From: Schistosoma haematobium
Taxonomy: Eukaryota; Platyhelminthes; Trematoda; Strigeidida; Schistosomatidae
DNA length: 64,000 nucleotides
Direction of reading: 5' to 3'
NCBI RefSeq assembly: GCF_000699445.3
Contig: NC_067197.1
Span: forward strand, 29,309,809 to 29,373,808
Within the stretch, counting starts at the first letter, position 1. Each line of letters starts with the position of its first letter. Below are positions 11,188-24,310 of the stretch, piece after piece. Position numbers and translations under genes: made by a program. The notes beneath the pieces were generated by a model. The model had not been told where the DNA came from and did not search any database. It was given only the letters and a program-made list of their open reading frames with translations.

Positions 11188-12469
11188 TATTTTTAATTCT
11201 CTACCCAAAGCTCAATTTATTTGAAACTATGTAGCGTATATATGTTTCATTAACAAAACTAAATACTGTAGTAAAATCCAGTTGTAGAAAGGTTATCCTT
11301 ACGATGTAAATGTGATCCAAAAATATAGATGAAAAATAGTGTTTAGTTTTACTATAAGAATTGATCATATTCAATTCATGTTTAATTAAAGAAGAGATAG
11401 ATATTTTATAGTTTACTTTTATTCACAAGTTTACATCACACATAAATTGCTCAGTATAGTCAGACAGCAGACAGAAAAATTATCAGTCATATTTCTAATA
11501 ATCAGACGATACGTTGTTAAACTGTCTTACATGTCTACCTTATTAAAGAATCGGCTCATCGTTGCTCTCACATTCTGATTAGTGCATTATTATAATTATA
11601 CGTATCGATTGATCGCTTAAAGTCAGTCACACTTCCAAATTAATTTTCACAATTAAATATATTTTTCTATGAATCATAATGAGCTGTAATTTCCTTAATT
11701 GTCAACACGATAAACAAGAATGTTCATTATGTTTTGTGGTTGTAAAAGCATACAGAGCGAATGATTCCTTTGTTACGGAACCTTTTAAAATACCATGGTC
11801 AATGTTTTTTTTTTAGTTATCATTATAGAAAACTATTTTTGCACTTCACGGAAACAGAGAAATACGATACATTAATAATTTATACAATGAAGAGTACATT
11901 AAATGTTGAAATAGAGGAAATGATTTCCAAATAAAGTATTACATTCATATACGTCTAAAAACATTGATAATTTCAATTTTATAAAGAATATCAATATTTT
12001 GGTTTTATAATTGTAAAGCCAGTATAAATTTATGTTGTCTTCCTCAGTTTTATGGATAACATCCTAATGGTTGGTAATACTGACAACGAAAAGAATTCAG
12101 TCACGCTTGAATAGTATAAATTGATCGGAAACATAGCAACTAGTATAATGCACCTGTAAAATCGAAGTTAGTGATTATTATCCACATGATATTCAGTCTT
12201 CTAGTATTATATTTTCCCATCAAATTTAGCTTCAGTTTATCATTACGATTCTGAACTTTGACTTCAAATTACATTGGTGAAAGGCAATAATTATTTCCGA
12301 AAAATTATCTATTAACAAATGCACTTTAGAGTGAATTGTAAATATTTACTACTTGTCAGCATAGTTAATTGTACTCTATAATTAATTTTTTTCATGTGGA
12401 AAATTGTAGAAGTACTGGAAACAACTCTTTCACAATTACTGTTAATTTTCAATTCTTAATCGTTTAAAT
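11188..12469. other. AT-rich, no feature seen
   Basis: No gene, domain or repeat recognised. Confidence 0.4.
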
Positions 12470-12710
12470 CATAACCAGACCACAAGTGAAAGTTCGGGGT
12501 TAAACTTTACTTTACCGTTCACACGTGAGACTGAAAGTCCTGAGTTACGTTCCCAGAGACGAAGTCGTGAATGACTACTGTTCAAGAGCTGCTTATTAGA
12601 ATGAAACTGTTGTCCAGTGTTCCCATGCTTTCAATAGTGATTTAGCTAAGATTAATTCGTTATTTAAACAGTGAAAATCCTACAATCTTCACGAATCCCC
12701 ATATACTAAT
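12470..12710 (+). mobile_element. Old, degenerate Sm-alpha-type SINE
   Basis: The element order is kept in decayed form: ACACGTGAGACTGAAAGTCCTGAGTTACG (head and B-box region), AGTCGTGAATGACTACTG, ATTAGAATGAAACTGTTGTCC, CCAGTG and a tail with GTGATTTAGCTAAGATTAATTCG. The core and stem II of the ribozyme are destroyed. Confidence 0.6.
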
Positions 12711-15302
12711 AGTTTTCAAATCATTTAAATCTATCTAACACAGTGAATGTAATTGAACGATTATTGGTCGTTTAATGAATAATGCTTTGATAAATAACAA
12801 GGTATTTTATCTCAAAGGTTCTGCTTCCTGATAATTATACATTCGTAATATAAAATTAATTGTTTCAGCTCATCATTTCTCCATTGACAAACGTGGGATA
12901 GAAACTTAATCGTAAATGACTAAGATGAACCTGAAAAACAGTTTTATCATGTTTGTAGCTATAAGAAAACTATTGAAAAACTTTCAATGTAGATGACTAA
13001 AAGGCTGAGTTTAGCAAGGTCAAAAGTGATCAAAACTAAAGAATTCCGGAAACGTCTATAATTGTCTGTACTCTCTGTCAAATTATATCTTGAATCTCAC
13101 AGAAATATTCATATTAGTTAATCTTCATTACATTCAATGTTTCAATAAATCAATCAACTTACTGTTAAAATTGTTTCTATTCAACTGATCACACGTTCAT
13201 ATACATGTACACATAGATACAAGATAACATGATTTCAAAGAAACCGCTCAATTAAATAAAAAATTATCATAAAACGTTTTTTCTACTTATCATGTTCATA
13301 ATTATCTTGTTAAACAAACTAACACCATTTTATAAATAATAAAAGTTTGTTTATTTATTTAAAGCATGAATATCATCTAAACGTATATTCTACATATCAA
13401 GAAAGATTCATATGGTATAACCAAAAAAAAAACAAAAGACAGAATTTTCTGATTTTCTCATACTCATTCATTATTTCACTTGAATATACACATAAACAAA
13501 CAGAAGGTATATATGTGAACGGATACAGAGAAAAATACAAACGAAATGTCTCTTGGGTAAAGAAATATCTATCAAGAGTGCAAATAAAATGAATGGAAGA
13601 AAAATCAACTAATTAAGTAGAGTTAATCAAATTAATCAAAAAAACAACAATAAATAATTCAAAGTGGTTTTTTTAAAATTCATCTTCTACTCTTTCTCAC
13701 TCTCTACACTACTCTTTTTTATTTAGTTGTCATATAAATATACTCAAAGAACATTGATTATAACTTAGTAAAGGAGCTGTTTCATGAATAGATAAATTTC
13801 TGTTATACAGGAAACTACAAGACTGTATAACGATGCTAATATTCAAAGAATATAAGATGATGATTTAAAGTAACTTTAAACAAATCTATTGTAATTCAAC
13901 TTGTAAAAGTTTAGAATATCCCTCTGTTGATATTTTGACTGAATTTTGATCACTCTTATTTGATATACGTACATCTTGTGTCGACTGTCTTAATAGGTTT
14001 TGGATAGAACAAAACGTGCATTCTGGATTCCACTACTAGGCACAGTTTACTTATTCTATGTAAATTTTATTCTAATTTCAAATGATTATCTATCCAGTTG
14101 AGTTTATATCATAGGGATTTAGTAGTATTAACCATAAAAAACAGATTTAAAAAATATATGAGGCTATTTTGTAAATTTCATTACATGAGATTTCACTTGT
14201 ATCAAAGATGGGCTTCATACTTGAACTATATTATCTGTTTATTTATCTTATTAATAACATGACTAGTCGAATAAAACTGATTTTCATTACTCTTGTAAGT
14301 AATTATATCGTTGTTATTATTTTTTCTCTTTCTGTGCACAAGTGTTTTAAACAAAAGAGGATGAATATATATATATATATATATTTTCAATCCAACATCT
14401 TTAGACTACATTTCATGATGATTCAAGAATTTATCGAAATATTATTAATCTTTCTAGGTCATTCCGTGTAGTGGAAACTAAATAACCGGATAGGTGTATT
14501 TTGAAATCCGATTGTAACACAGATTTTTATATTCAGCATTTAAAACTGTTAAAATGAGAGGTTTCTTTTCTATATGTTTACTTCAAAGATAGCATATATG
14601 ATGGATTTACTCCTTCTGGTGGAGTATTAACCAAGAAAGATTGGATAATGTTTTAGGATGTAGATCATTAAATACTGATTCAGTAATCTAAAACGAATAT
14701 ACTCTCAACCAAGCCTGAATACTTATATTAAATCTATACTGGAATGATGAATGTTAACTACTGAAAAGTAATATATTAGGAAAGAACAGCTATTTATCTT
14801 AGCACACATTACCTCATGATAGGAATTATTTCAAAAATTCCAATTTTATGACTTATCATCAATTGATTTTACTGGTTACATCATAATTTAGATAATCAAT
14901 AATACATTCAATATAAAATTCTCCCTTCAAAATGTTCACAAGACATAGCAACTAATTAATTCATTTTGCCTATAAAAAAAACAACAAAACAATTAATTAT
15001 TAAAACAGATTGTAATCCTTTCCATCTTACTTTCATTCTTTTACAGACTTTTATTGCTCCTTTTTTTGTATTTTTTTTATGCAAAAGATTAACATTTATA
15101 ATCTCCCGATTCACCCACTTATCAGACAATAAAACAAAAAAAAGAAATGTTTTTATCACTTTACTATTCGGTAATAAAAATAAAATCAATCTAGTTGTTA
15201 ATTATTATCAATTAAAAGATTTTCTATTTTGATTATTGATTTTTATTAGAAAATTGAAAATTGATCATTTTGTTTTTTGTTTTCACTTTTAATCAACTAA
15301 CC
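12711..15302. other. AT-rich, no gene supported
   Basis: Contains AT-driven short frames and a TA run near 14367-14380. No domain or repeat family is recognised. Confidence 0.4.
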
Positions 15303-15385
15303 AAGTTTTTCATGGTGGTCTAGCTTTAATTGACTCATGATTTCAACTATTGAAATTATTAAAATCTTCACAAAATCCCTTTTGA
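15303..15385 (+). mobile_element. SINE 3'-tail fragment (Sm-alpha type)
   Basis: Only the plus-strand tail is present: TTTTTCATGGTGGTCTAG, then TTAATTGACTCATGATTTC and a TCTTCACAAAATCCCTTTTG end. It is 5'-truncated beyond the ribozyme. Confidence 0.75.
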
Positions 15386-15652
15386 CAACTTTTAATCAAC
15401 AATCAGAACAACAACAACAACATAAACTCAACAACTCACAGTATCTGTATTAGTAAACACAAGAAAAAGTTCAAATATCATAAGAGGGGAACTGAAGTAA
15501 AAAGAAAAAAAGATTATTGTTTATTGAATAAATTTTCTATGAAAGAACTTGTAAGTGAAATGGTAAAAATATGTAGAAAATTGATTGTTTTAATACTGAT
15601 TGATTAAAGACGAGTTTAAGTTGGATTTTATGTTAATTAAATAATTCTATTT

Positions 15653-16044
15653 TCAGAAATGGGTTTTGTGGAGATTTTAGTAATTTTATAGTTGAATTCA
15701 TAAGTGAACTGAAGTTAGATTATCATGGAAAACCAGAAAGAACTAGATGGTCATTTTATCACAGTATGGCACCCATCATCAGTGCGCATCCAAAATCCCA
15801 CACAGAGAGATTCGAACCCAGGATCTATCAGTCTCACGTGCTTAACCACTAGACCACTAGGCCGATATCCAACGCTGTTAATGTCTAAGTCTAACCAATT
15901 CACGGGATTGAGTCACCGTCCACCATTGTCTTCAGTGAGTTGCTATCTCACAACAAACCTGGTTGAACTCCACTGGTCACGGCTTCTTACTAGAACTCCA
16001 GATAATACCTCTTGAAGTCAGTCACTAGTGAGCATATTATTATT
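15653..16044 (-). mobile_element. Near full-length Sm-alpha-type SINE, minus strand
   Basis: Read on the minus strand it has the 5' spacer (CTCACTAGTGACTG near 16035), GAAGCCGTGACCAGTGG, the ATTGGTTAGACTTAGAC block, and a tRNA-like head with A-box-like TAGTGGTCTAGTGGTTAAG and B-box-like GGGTTCGAATC. A decayed ribozyme region and the tail ending near 15653 follow. The hammerhead core is lost (the GATGATGGGTGCC segment replaces stem II). A plus-strand copy follows directly, forming an inverted pair. Confidence 0.8.
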
Positions 16045-16050
16045 ATTATC

Positions 16051-16262
16051 ATCAGAAAGGAGTTTTGGGGAGATACCGGTTCAGTGGTCTGGAGATTAAG
16101 CGTTCGCGTGCGAGACTGATAGGTCCTGGGTTCGGATCTCGCGGGGCGGGATCGTGGATGCGTACTGCTGAGGCGTCCTATACTAGGACGAAATAGGCAT
16201 CCAGTGCTTCCAGGTTTTCCTATGTGGTTTAGCTTCAATTGATCCATGAATTCAATTATAAA
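16051..16262 (+). mobile_element. Sm-alpha-type SINE, plus strand
   Basis: A tRNA-like head with TCAGTGGTCTGGAGATTAAG and B box GGGTTCGGATC, then GGATCGTGGATGCG and the ribozyme region. The core reads CUGAGGC (A9 changed) and the cleavage triplet is AUC, so it should be inactive. The tail ends with GCTTCAATTGATCCATG. An inverted SINE tail fragment lies at the boundary with the minus copy. Confidence 0.85.
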
Positions 16263-16301
16263 ATTATATTTTATTTGATTGTCTAAATGTTATTTGTAAA
16301 G

Positions 16302-16306
<5 letters not shown>

Positions 16307-16354
<48 letters not shown>
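16307..16354. repeat. (AT)n microsatellite
   Basis: 24 uninterrupted AT units directly after the SINE end region. Confidence 0.95.
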
Positions 16355-16356
<2 letters not shown>

Positions 16357-17665
16357 TTATGAGGTTTTTTTAATAATCAAGTGGTTTCGAGACGGTGACT
16401 AGCGAAATATTAGCATAGCTATTAAATGTATGCTTGTATCTTGGCGAATTACTTTACCTGTGGTTTAGATAAGATTTTCATTTATATCTTGAAGAGTAGA
16501 TATTCTATTTAACTGTAAATTCCAAGTTACTATGTGGCCATAAAACATCGTTTGAATGCATGAAAGATACATGTAGATTGATAATGCCCGATTTTATGTA
16601 TCTTTCAAACAATATTCACTTATGATGAAAGTATTAGGTAATATTTTAACTTATGGGGTAGTTGATATAATGATATATCAGTCGGCTGACACTACAAAAC
16701 TACACGGTGCACCTACTAATCTATCATCTATTATGTAGCTGAACTATGACTAGCTCAGGAGCAAGTTGGAAAGAACTTAACGTCTACAAAAATAAGGAAT
16801 AGAGTTGCTTCATGAGACATTGACGATTGGCACTAGCTCTGTCACGAACTGCCCAGATTTCGACTAAAACTTTGTTTCTAACCTTTTATTTCCTTGTTTA
16901 GCTTTATACAAATTTGTTCTATTATGACATTTAAAACAAACTGTCAGTAGCTATTAATGTTCTTAGATTACTATTTTCATTGTTAAGTAAATCCTCTTAG
17001 TCTTAATAGTTAATATCCGGTTAAAAAAATTTTTGATGATAAAATTTACATTAAATGATTTATACATTTGATCAATATAACTAATTGAAATCCACTTTTC
17101 TAGATTGATCTTAATCAGAATAAATAAAATACATCCAAGTTACATACAATCGGTCAAATGAAGTTATCAACTGAAGTTAAATGTTATGGTTTAACAGATT
17201 ATAACATTTACCATATGGCTTTACATCCAGGTTTTCAGCTAACTGACATTCATCAGAAGGTATATTCAAGAATAATTGTTTTCATACTGTAGGGTTTTAT
17301 CATTTACTATTACAACCAAACATAATACTACTGAGATATTCGTATCGAGACAAACCGTGTATGTTCACACTCTTTACCTCTTTGTTAACAACTATAAAAT
17401 GTTACATAAATATTAAATCATTTAGATTGTTATATATTTAACCATACAATAAGAGGTTTGCCAAAATGAACAGGTAAAGCTTCGAAAAAAATTCAGAATT
17501 TACTTTTTAAAAAATCACTCGAAGTAAATTTCTCTTAGTTTATCACATGACTTGTGAAAATATCAATGAAAAAGTATTCTACTGTATTACATTAAATTAA
17601 TAAGGAATAATGTTATCTATTATGCCGTTATGTTTAGATTGATCCTATTAACGAATGCATTATTA
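16355..17665. other. AT-rich, no feature seen
   Basis: No gene, domain or repeat recognised. Confidence 0.4.
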
Positions 17666-17957
17666 TCAGAAGGGGTTTTGTGGATATTATAGTAATTTAA
17701 ATAGTTGAAATCATGAGTCAGTTGAAACTAGACCACTATAGAAAATCTAGAAGCACTGGATGGCCATTTCGTCCTATTGTGGAACTCCTCAGCAGTGCGT
17801 ATCTATGAGACCGCGAGACCTATAGGTCGTGAGTTCGGGATCGTGAATGCGCACTGCCGATGAGTCCAATATTAGAACGAAACGGCTGTCCAGTGGTCCC
17901 AGGATTTCCATAGTGGTCTAGCTTTAATTGACTCATGGTCTCAACTAGTGAAACTCA
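17666..17957. mobile_element. Sm-alpha-type SINE, inverted dimer
   Basis: Begins with the reverse complement of the SINE tail (TCAGAAGGGGTTTTGTGG, GAAATCATGAGTCAG). It runs into a minus-strand ribozyme region, then switches to a plus-strand copy from about 17795 with its own ribozyme region and tail. Both arms carry the variant GACCACTAT. The plus ribozyme has core CCGAUGA and a mismatched stem II; the minus one has a disrupted stem II. Neither should cleave. Confidence 0.8.
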
Positions 17958-18825
17958 ATATTAAATGCTTCTATCATTTCTAGGATATTGATTTAACAGA
18001 TACTTAAAATGTTTGCCATATCAACATTTTAAATAAACTTGGCGCTAAATGATGAAACACCAGTAGGTAACGTTATTTACACCCAATATGGTGAGCTATC
18101 AAAAGGAAATGTTCATAAATAGTTTTTAATTTAAAATTATATATCCTATTCATCTGTCAATTGTCATTCATTTATCCCCTCATTTTTGAGGTTAATTAAA
18201 ATCTGATATTTTGTTTAAATATGTTTAACACTACTTCGTTTACAGATTTAAACATTTTTATTTTAGTGAAAAAAGCACCCCTTTATCTAGATGTCTTCTG
18301 CTTTTGAAATTTAATAAAAGTTTTATCACATTAAACAAAATGTAAACTGTTTTATTTCATCCAACTGTTGCTGTTGAATAGAAATTAGTTACGGAGAAGG
18401 CCAGTTTCAAAGTTTCATCGAAAAATCAATACATTTTGTAAATTGAATCAAGTTAAAAGTGAGGTTAAACTACATCTAACTAAATCATTATAGTGATAAA
18501 TTATGTAGGGACTAGTGATTAATTCAAACTGAACTTCGTTGATTTTGTAGCACTCAGAACGATAGACTAAATCATTTAAAGACAAAGAGTAACTTATTTG
18601 ATATTAGAAAATGTTTAGGAATCATAGGACCTAGATTCTATGCTAGTCAACGCGTCAGTATGAAATACCTGGCAAAGTTGGGAACAGAGGTGTTACCTGT
18701 GAGGCATTCACCTATTGAATAACATTTTAGGAGTGAGATATTTCCGAATTATTGTTACTAATATCAATACTATTATGTAATAATCCCTGTTTGTGATAAC
18801 ACTATTTCAGAAATAATCTTTTTCA

Positions 18826-18966
18826 CTTGTTGAAATTACGAGTCAATTGAAGCTAGACCTTCATGAAAAACCTGGAAGCACTGGACGGCCGTTTCGTCCT
18901 AGTATGGGACTCTTCAGCAGTGCGCATCCACGATCTCGCACTCCGCAGGATTCGAACCTAGGACCT
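18826..18966 (-). mobile_element. Sm-alpha-type SINE, minus strand, intact ribozyme
   Basis: Read on the minus strand: B-box-like GGTTCGAATCCTGCGG, CGAGATCGTGGATGCG, an intact hammerhead (see 18878-18925), and a tail CAATTGACTCGTAATTTC. It is truncated 5' of the B box. Confidence 0.85.
18878..18925 (-). ncRNA. Hammerhead ribozyme, apparently intact
   Basis: Read on the minus strand: stem I GCACUG pairs with CAGUGC; core CUGAAGA; stem II GUCC/GGAC with loop CAUACUA; GAAA; short stem III within ACGGCCGU; cleavage triplet GUC immediately before CAGUGC. Every conserved core position of a type I hammerhead is present. Self-cleaving hammerheads in schistosome Sm-alpha repeats are established knowledge; activity of this copy is inferred. 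Confidence 0.85.
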
Positions 18967-19839
18967 AACTTTTTCTATTTTACAAATCATTAAAAGTTAC
19001 CTTTATTATCTGAAATATTCTTTTTTAAAAACGTTTTTTTACTATTTCACTCTTACCTGTATCGGTTTTAATCAATTATTATGTTTTGTTTATCTATACT
19101 TTCATTACTCAATAAGATTATCATCTCATCATGGATACTAATTTAATTTGTATTCAACTAGTTCTTTTATTATCAACTTAAACAATAAATTCACGTGCAT
19201 TTGTATACATATTTATCTATTTACATACATAGGTGTTTACATTGTACATCGATAAACACATGATATTACATTTATTCAAATGCACTTTAATTTAATTCAA
19301 TTTTCTATTGTTTTAATGAAAAGTGATATTTAAATTAAAGTAAAACAAACAAACAAAAACAAACACAAAAATAAATCATAATAATTGATATTTATCATTC
19401 AAAGTGTTCCAATCATTTAAAATTATCATATAAAGGTTATTTTATTGAAGAACATGTTGTTTCTAAGACAAAAAAAAAACTTATCAAGATTGAAAACTAT
19501 TTGATTGTATAGTAAATAATAAAGGTAAACAAAATTTTAATCATAAACAGAATGGTGGTTTATTTTTTTTTTTTGAAAAAAAATTACATTTTTTGGAAGT
19601 CAATAACATTTATCCATGTGATAATGATTTCTTATGAAAATAATCACACAAGATTTTCTATAACAACTAAAACCAAACAAACAAAAGTTTGACAAGCAAG
19701 CAAGCGATTCACAATGGAATTTCATTGAAATGTCTTAAAGAAATATGAGTTTTATAGTGAAGATATAAGATTCTGGATATTCATTTGTTGGTAAATATCA
19801 ATAGCCGTTGTGCCTAATGACACAAGCTGAACAAGTAAG
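18967..19839. other. AT-rich, no feature seen
   Basis: Several A and T homopolymer runs; no gene or repeat family recognised. Confidence 0.4.
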
Positions 19840-20700
19840 TGAAGAAAGATGTTAGAGTTCGCAAGTAGAAATGTATGAAAGACATAGCAACAACATGGGG
19901 AAAAGCTTCAAGAAAATGAAATATGAGACAAACAAAGAAAAACTGGTAAATGAATACAGTAAACCTGAGTGTCTAAACAAAAGCAAACAGGGTAGGTCAA
20001 TTACTGGGATTCAAGAAAAATGAAAAACCATGGGTAGAATAATTGGAGTAAAATTTGAATAGATCGGGTTCATTGAAATCCAAAACATCGAAGCAGCTAA
20101 ATGAGACAATCTTATAGATGTCACTTCACAAACAATCTAAAAAATCAACATGATCATCAGGTAAATTACAAGTGTGAAAGAAGAAGCATCTGCCAACATA
20201 CCAGATATGGTAAAGAAGTCACACATAACACCAACTGAAAACACGCTCCACTTTCTATTCAAAAGGATTCGCGAGCAAGTTAGTTCTACTGTAGAGAGAG
20301 CTGGAACTTGCAGAACTAATACAACTGTCATCAAAAATGTACAAGTATTTATAAACAATTGTGTACGCAATATAATCAGTGTTCGTTGAATAGATACCAA
20401 CAGCAACAGCCAACTGAAGAGGAAATTAGGGAAAGATGCTGAAGTTGGATAGAATATACATTGTAGAAATCATCAGGCTGTATCACGTGGCAATCTCTAA
20501 CTTGGAATCCTGAATGGAAACGGAAAGGAGGGAGACTTAATAATATACTGTGCTGAGAATCGGAATCAGACATCAGAAGAATGAATATCAAGTTGAAAGT
20601 ATTGGAAAGTTTTTTTAGGAATTAGTTGGTTGGACATTGCTTGTGGGACGTGTATTCTCCTTAATGAGGGTCAACAGGCGTAGGTTACAGTTAAGAAAAT
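19840..20700 (+). pseudogene. RTE-clade (SR2-like) LINE copy, internally deleted
   Basis: The translated pieces match the ORF2 reverse transcriptase region of RTE elements. They include NEYSKPE, GRSITGIQEK, IEAAK and SVKEEASANIPDMV, then directly VIKNVQVFINNCVRNI and LKRKLGKDAEVG. The end reads GCGTAGGTTACAG near 20680. Frames are broken by many stops and shifts. Compared with the minus-strand copy at 22690-24310, about 950 bp covering the catalytic motifs is missing, with a junction near 20279 (GCGAGCAAGTTAG). The shared 3' part is almost identical to that copy, including the same disabling changes, so the two are related by duplication or gene conversion. Confidence 0.8.
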
Positions 20701-22689
20701 AAAAAAATAGTTTTTTAACAGTTGGTTGAATCGAGAAGCACATAAATGATTTTGTTGCATCCCATTTTTTTTACCAGCATTTCGAACGTATATCTACATA
20801 TGTGGAATCATATCAATGAGGATGAAGTATTTAATTTTCCTGTCAACAATGATAGAATATGTGCTAAAAATGTTTTCATCTCGGTTAAGAATACGGCTTT
20901 AGATAATTATAGGTGAAAGACTATCGTTATAAACTACTGTAAACGTAGTAAAAAACGGTCATCAAGTGAAAATTATTAATGACTCTTTTTAGGATTATTC
21001 AGAGCTTTAATCATCAGAACATTTCAATAATAATCAACCTTACGTTACAAACTTACATTACATAGCTTCACAGAATTACAGGGAATCATTATACTGTTTC
21101 AAATTAAGAATCAGACGTAGTTAAATTATAGGGAAAATAATATTGATAAGTATAAACTTCATTGGTTGTTAAGATGAGTTAATTATGAAGAATATATTCC
21201 CAATAACTATTACAATATAACCAAATATTTACATTTATTTACCAGATTGTTAGGTGAAACGTTGGATTTACTTCTAATTCATTCTTTAAGATTTTACAAA
21301 TACATTCTTATTCCTTAATGTCTCACATCAATTCTACACCCATATAATATGAAACTATTCATTCAAATTTAGATGAAAGTTTTGTAATATGATTGCTTTT
21401 ATAAATTTTTATGATTCTTTCTATTAGTGATTTTATTATTATTGACAATAATCTTTACTACATTTTCATCTATGTATTCTAGTTCAATCTCTTATAGTCA
21501 ACTTGACTCTTATTCTCCATAAATATATTTGCATACTTCTAACATATTACACATAATACATAGTTGTTTATTTTAACTATACTATTTTCTTTGTTTGTTT
21601 GTTTTTGAGTAGCCAATTTTCTTTTCCTTTAGAAACTGCCATATTTCATAATCTATCAATTATGTAACATTGAAATGAGTTAAATATTTGAAATTTGATT
21701 TCAGACCCCCAAGTTATTTTATACTCAATTATATAATTATGTTTATAGACTTGAGAAATTATATACTTTTTTATTAAATTCTACATGTGTGATATTCAGT
21801 TTACAATGATTACTGACAATCGTTTCATTTTTTATGGTTTCATCGATAAATATGAGCAGAATGAAAAAATACCAAGAATAAAAGTTGATAATAATTTGTC
21901 ATATACAATAATGTCACAAAAATGTCTTTATGTGTGTATGTGTGTGTGATTGTTCTGCATTCTCTACTTCCTACTTAGTTACTAGATAATACATCATCAT
22001 ATGAATTGTACGTAAAACATTTTTCTTTTTGAAATATTTTTTATTGTGACGGAAAAGAAAATTGAGTTTCTGTTTATTTCCAAAGGGACAATTTTTATTT
22101 TGTTTAATTAATTACGTATTTATCTGGTGATGACAAATGAACAAACGCATACGTGTACATATGTACTTGTAATGCCTTGAGAATTAAAGAAGAACGCTGA
22201 TTGTAATATTCGTATATATATACTTGTGTGTCTCTGTGTATTTGATAAAAAAAATCAGTTTTCTCATTTGTATTTATTCTTTAGGCTGAGAATACCATTA
22301 TAGACTGTAAATAATAACTTGTACCTCATAGAATAGTTATACTCAATAATTAACTTTTCCTTAATTCCGTGTTTACCTAGATAATTCATTTGTAAATCCA
22401 CTCTATAATAATATGAAAATGATATTAGTGAAAACTGGTATTGGTTTTATGTTTCTGAATGGTATGTTAAACAAAATTATATAATTTATCCTTAATAAGA
22501 TGTTTCAGTTGGATAAAAATTTTTGTTGCATATGAAATTCATTTTTTGAATGTTTACCTGGTTTCATTCATTTTTAGAGTTAACTTAATCCAAACAATAT
22601 TAATAAAGTTTTACTTGCCCATATAATTTTTTTTGTTAGATATGCCAACAACCAGATAACGCATGATTGTCATGAAATGCTACAATATA
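20701..22689. other. Spacer between inverted RTE copies; no gene seen
   Basis: About 2 kb of AT-rich sequence between two opposed RTE copies. No coding signal, terminal repeat or other family is recognised. Confidence 0.4.
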
Positions 22690-24310
22690 AAAAGCAGTTT
22701 ATTTTAAGACTAACTTATTTACTTCCTACGTTTTTTATACATCATAGAGGAGTATAGACCTCCCACAAGCATTGTTCAACCAACTAGGTCCTAAAACAAC
22801 TTTCCAATACTTTCAACTTGATATTCATTCTTCTGATGTCTGATTCCGATTCTCAGCACAGTATATTATTAAGTCTCCCTCCTTTCCGTTTCCATTCAGG
22901 ATTCCAAGTTAGAGATTGCCACGTGATACAGCCTGATGATTTCTACAATGTATATTCTATCCAACTTCAGCATCTTTCCCTAATTTCCTCTTCAGTTGGC
23001 TGTTGCTGTTGGTATCTATTCAACGAACACTGATTATATTGCGTACACAATTGTTTATAAATACTTGTACATTTTTGATGATAGTTGTATTAGTTCTGCA
23101 AGTTCCAGCTCTCTCTACAGTAGAACTAACTGTCTTGATGTTCGTATTGAGGATTGTGTTCTCGATGTTGACATGCAGTCAGTTGTTTCGAGTTTCATAT
23201 GTTGTGCTAAGCACACTTCGACAATCCTTACATTCACATCTACATCAGATCCTCCTCGTTCAGCGATCATACTGTCCAGATATGTGGAAGTTTCCACCTC
23301 TCCAGAGTTTCTGCATCAAGTGTGATTGTGTTGGTGTTCTCCGTGCTGTGCATGTGGATCATGCTTATTCCCTTGTGTATGATGAGGTCTGTTGCTATAG
23401 CGGCTGCTACCACACTGACCGTCTTCACTTGCATTTGTTGGTGTGTGTAGGATGGAAGGATTAGGTGATCTGTGAAATCGGAATCATCTGGTTGCATGAG
23501 AGCTGTGGATTATATTCCGAGATTCCCGTCATATGTGAAGATATTGATGGTTCATTTGACCGCCAGAAGATAGAGAGTGTGTGTGAGAGAGTAAGTAGCG
23601 TTGTCTGACTCCGATCATCAATTGGAATGCATGTGTTAGCTGTCCACTATGCAGAACTTTGAAGTGTAGAAGTTTGTCGAATGAATTTCGGATGATGTTG
23701 ATGACTATCTCAGACACACCCTCGTGTCGAGGAATGTTGTATTAGGTTGTTACATTCACACTGTCAAATGCTTTCTCATGTTCAGAGAAGTTGATGTTTA
23801 GTGGAGAATTGCATTTATTTGATTGTTCACAGATGATCTGTAGTGTCACGATGTTGTTTGTTAACAGCTGATGATTATGGAATCGGACTTGTTGATTTTC
23901 AATGTGTGCGTTTACTGAATGTTTCATGTTGTTCAGCAGCACTCTGTTGAGAGCATTTCCTAGTATTGATAGTATTGTGATATCTCTGTCGTTTGCACAC
24001 TTGATCAGATCTCTTATATTTTGTATGTTGATGAGGTTTCTTTCTTTCTTTCGCTTGTGTGGATCGCAGTTGGTTTTGCTCGCGAATCTTTTTGAATAGA
24101 AAGTGGAGCGTGTTTTCAGTTGGTGTTATGTGTGACTTCTTTTCTATATCTGTTATGTTGTCAGATGCTTCTTCTTTCACACTTGTAATTTACCTGATGA
24201 TCATGTTGATTTTTTCGATTGTTGGTGATTTGAAATCACTAGGAAAGAGTTTAGTTACTACTTTGACTTTCGTCAATTTATTTGACCGCTTGCATGTTTT
24301 AATTGAGACC
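22690..24310 (-). pseudogene. RTE-clade (SR2-like) LINE copy with degenerate RT domain
   Basis: Minus strand. In order: PSDFKSPTIEKINMIIR (near 24230), SVKEEASDNITDIEKKSH, DLIKCANDRDITILSILG, then NIVTLQIICEQ and NFSEHEKAFDSVN, which is RT motif A (FxxxxKAFDSV in the family). GVRQRYLLS stands where GVRQGCLLSP is usual (motif B). DFTDHLILPSYTHQQMQ occupies motif C, with the expected ADD replaced by TDH. The thumb and C-terminal region continue to 22818. The catalytic aspartates are lost and frames shift repeatedly, so it is inactive. The 3' end near 22700 has the short GTAAATAAGT-like tail typical of this group. It is 5'-truncated and lacks the endonuclease domain. Confidence 0.85.

Noticed and set aside
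20376..20591. Minus-strand open frame identical to the plus-strand frame at 22818-23033
   Set aside because: Both are antisense shadows of the two RTE copies; the identity reflects the duplicated repeat, not a gene.
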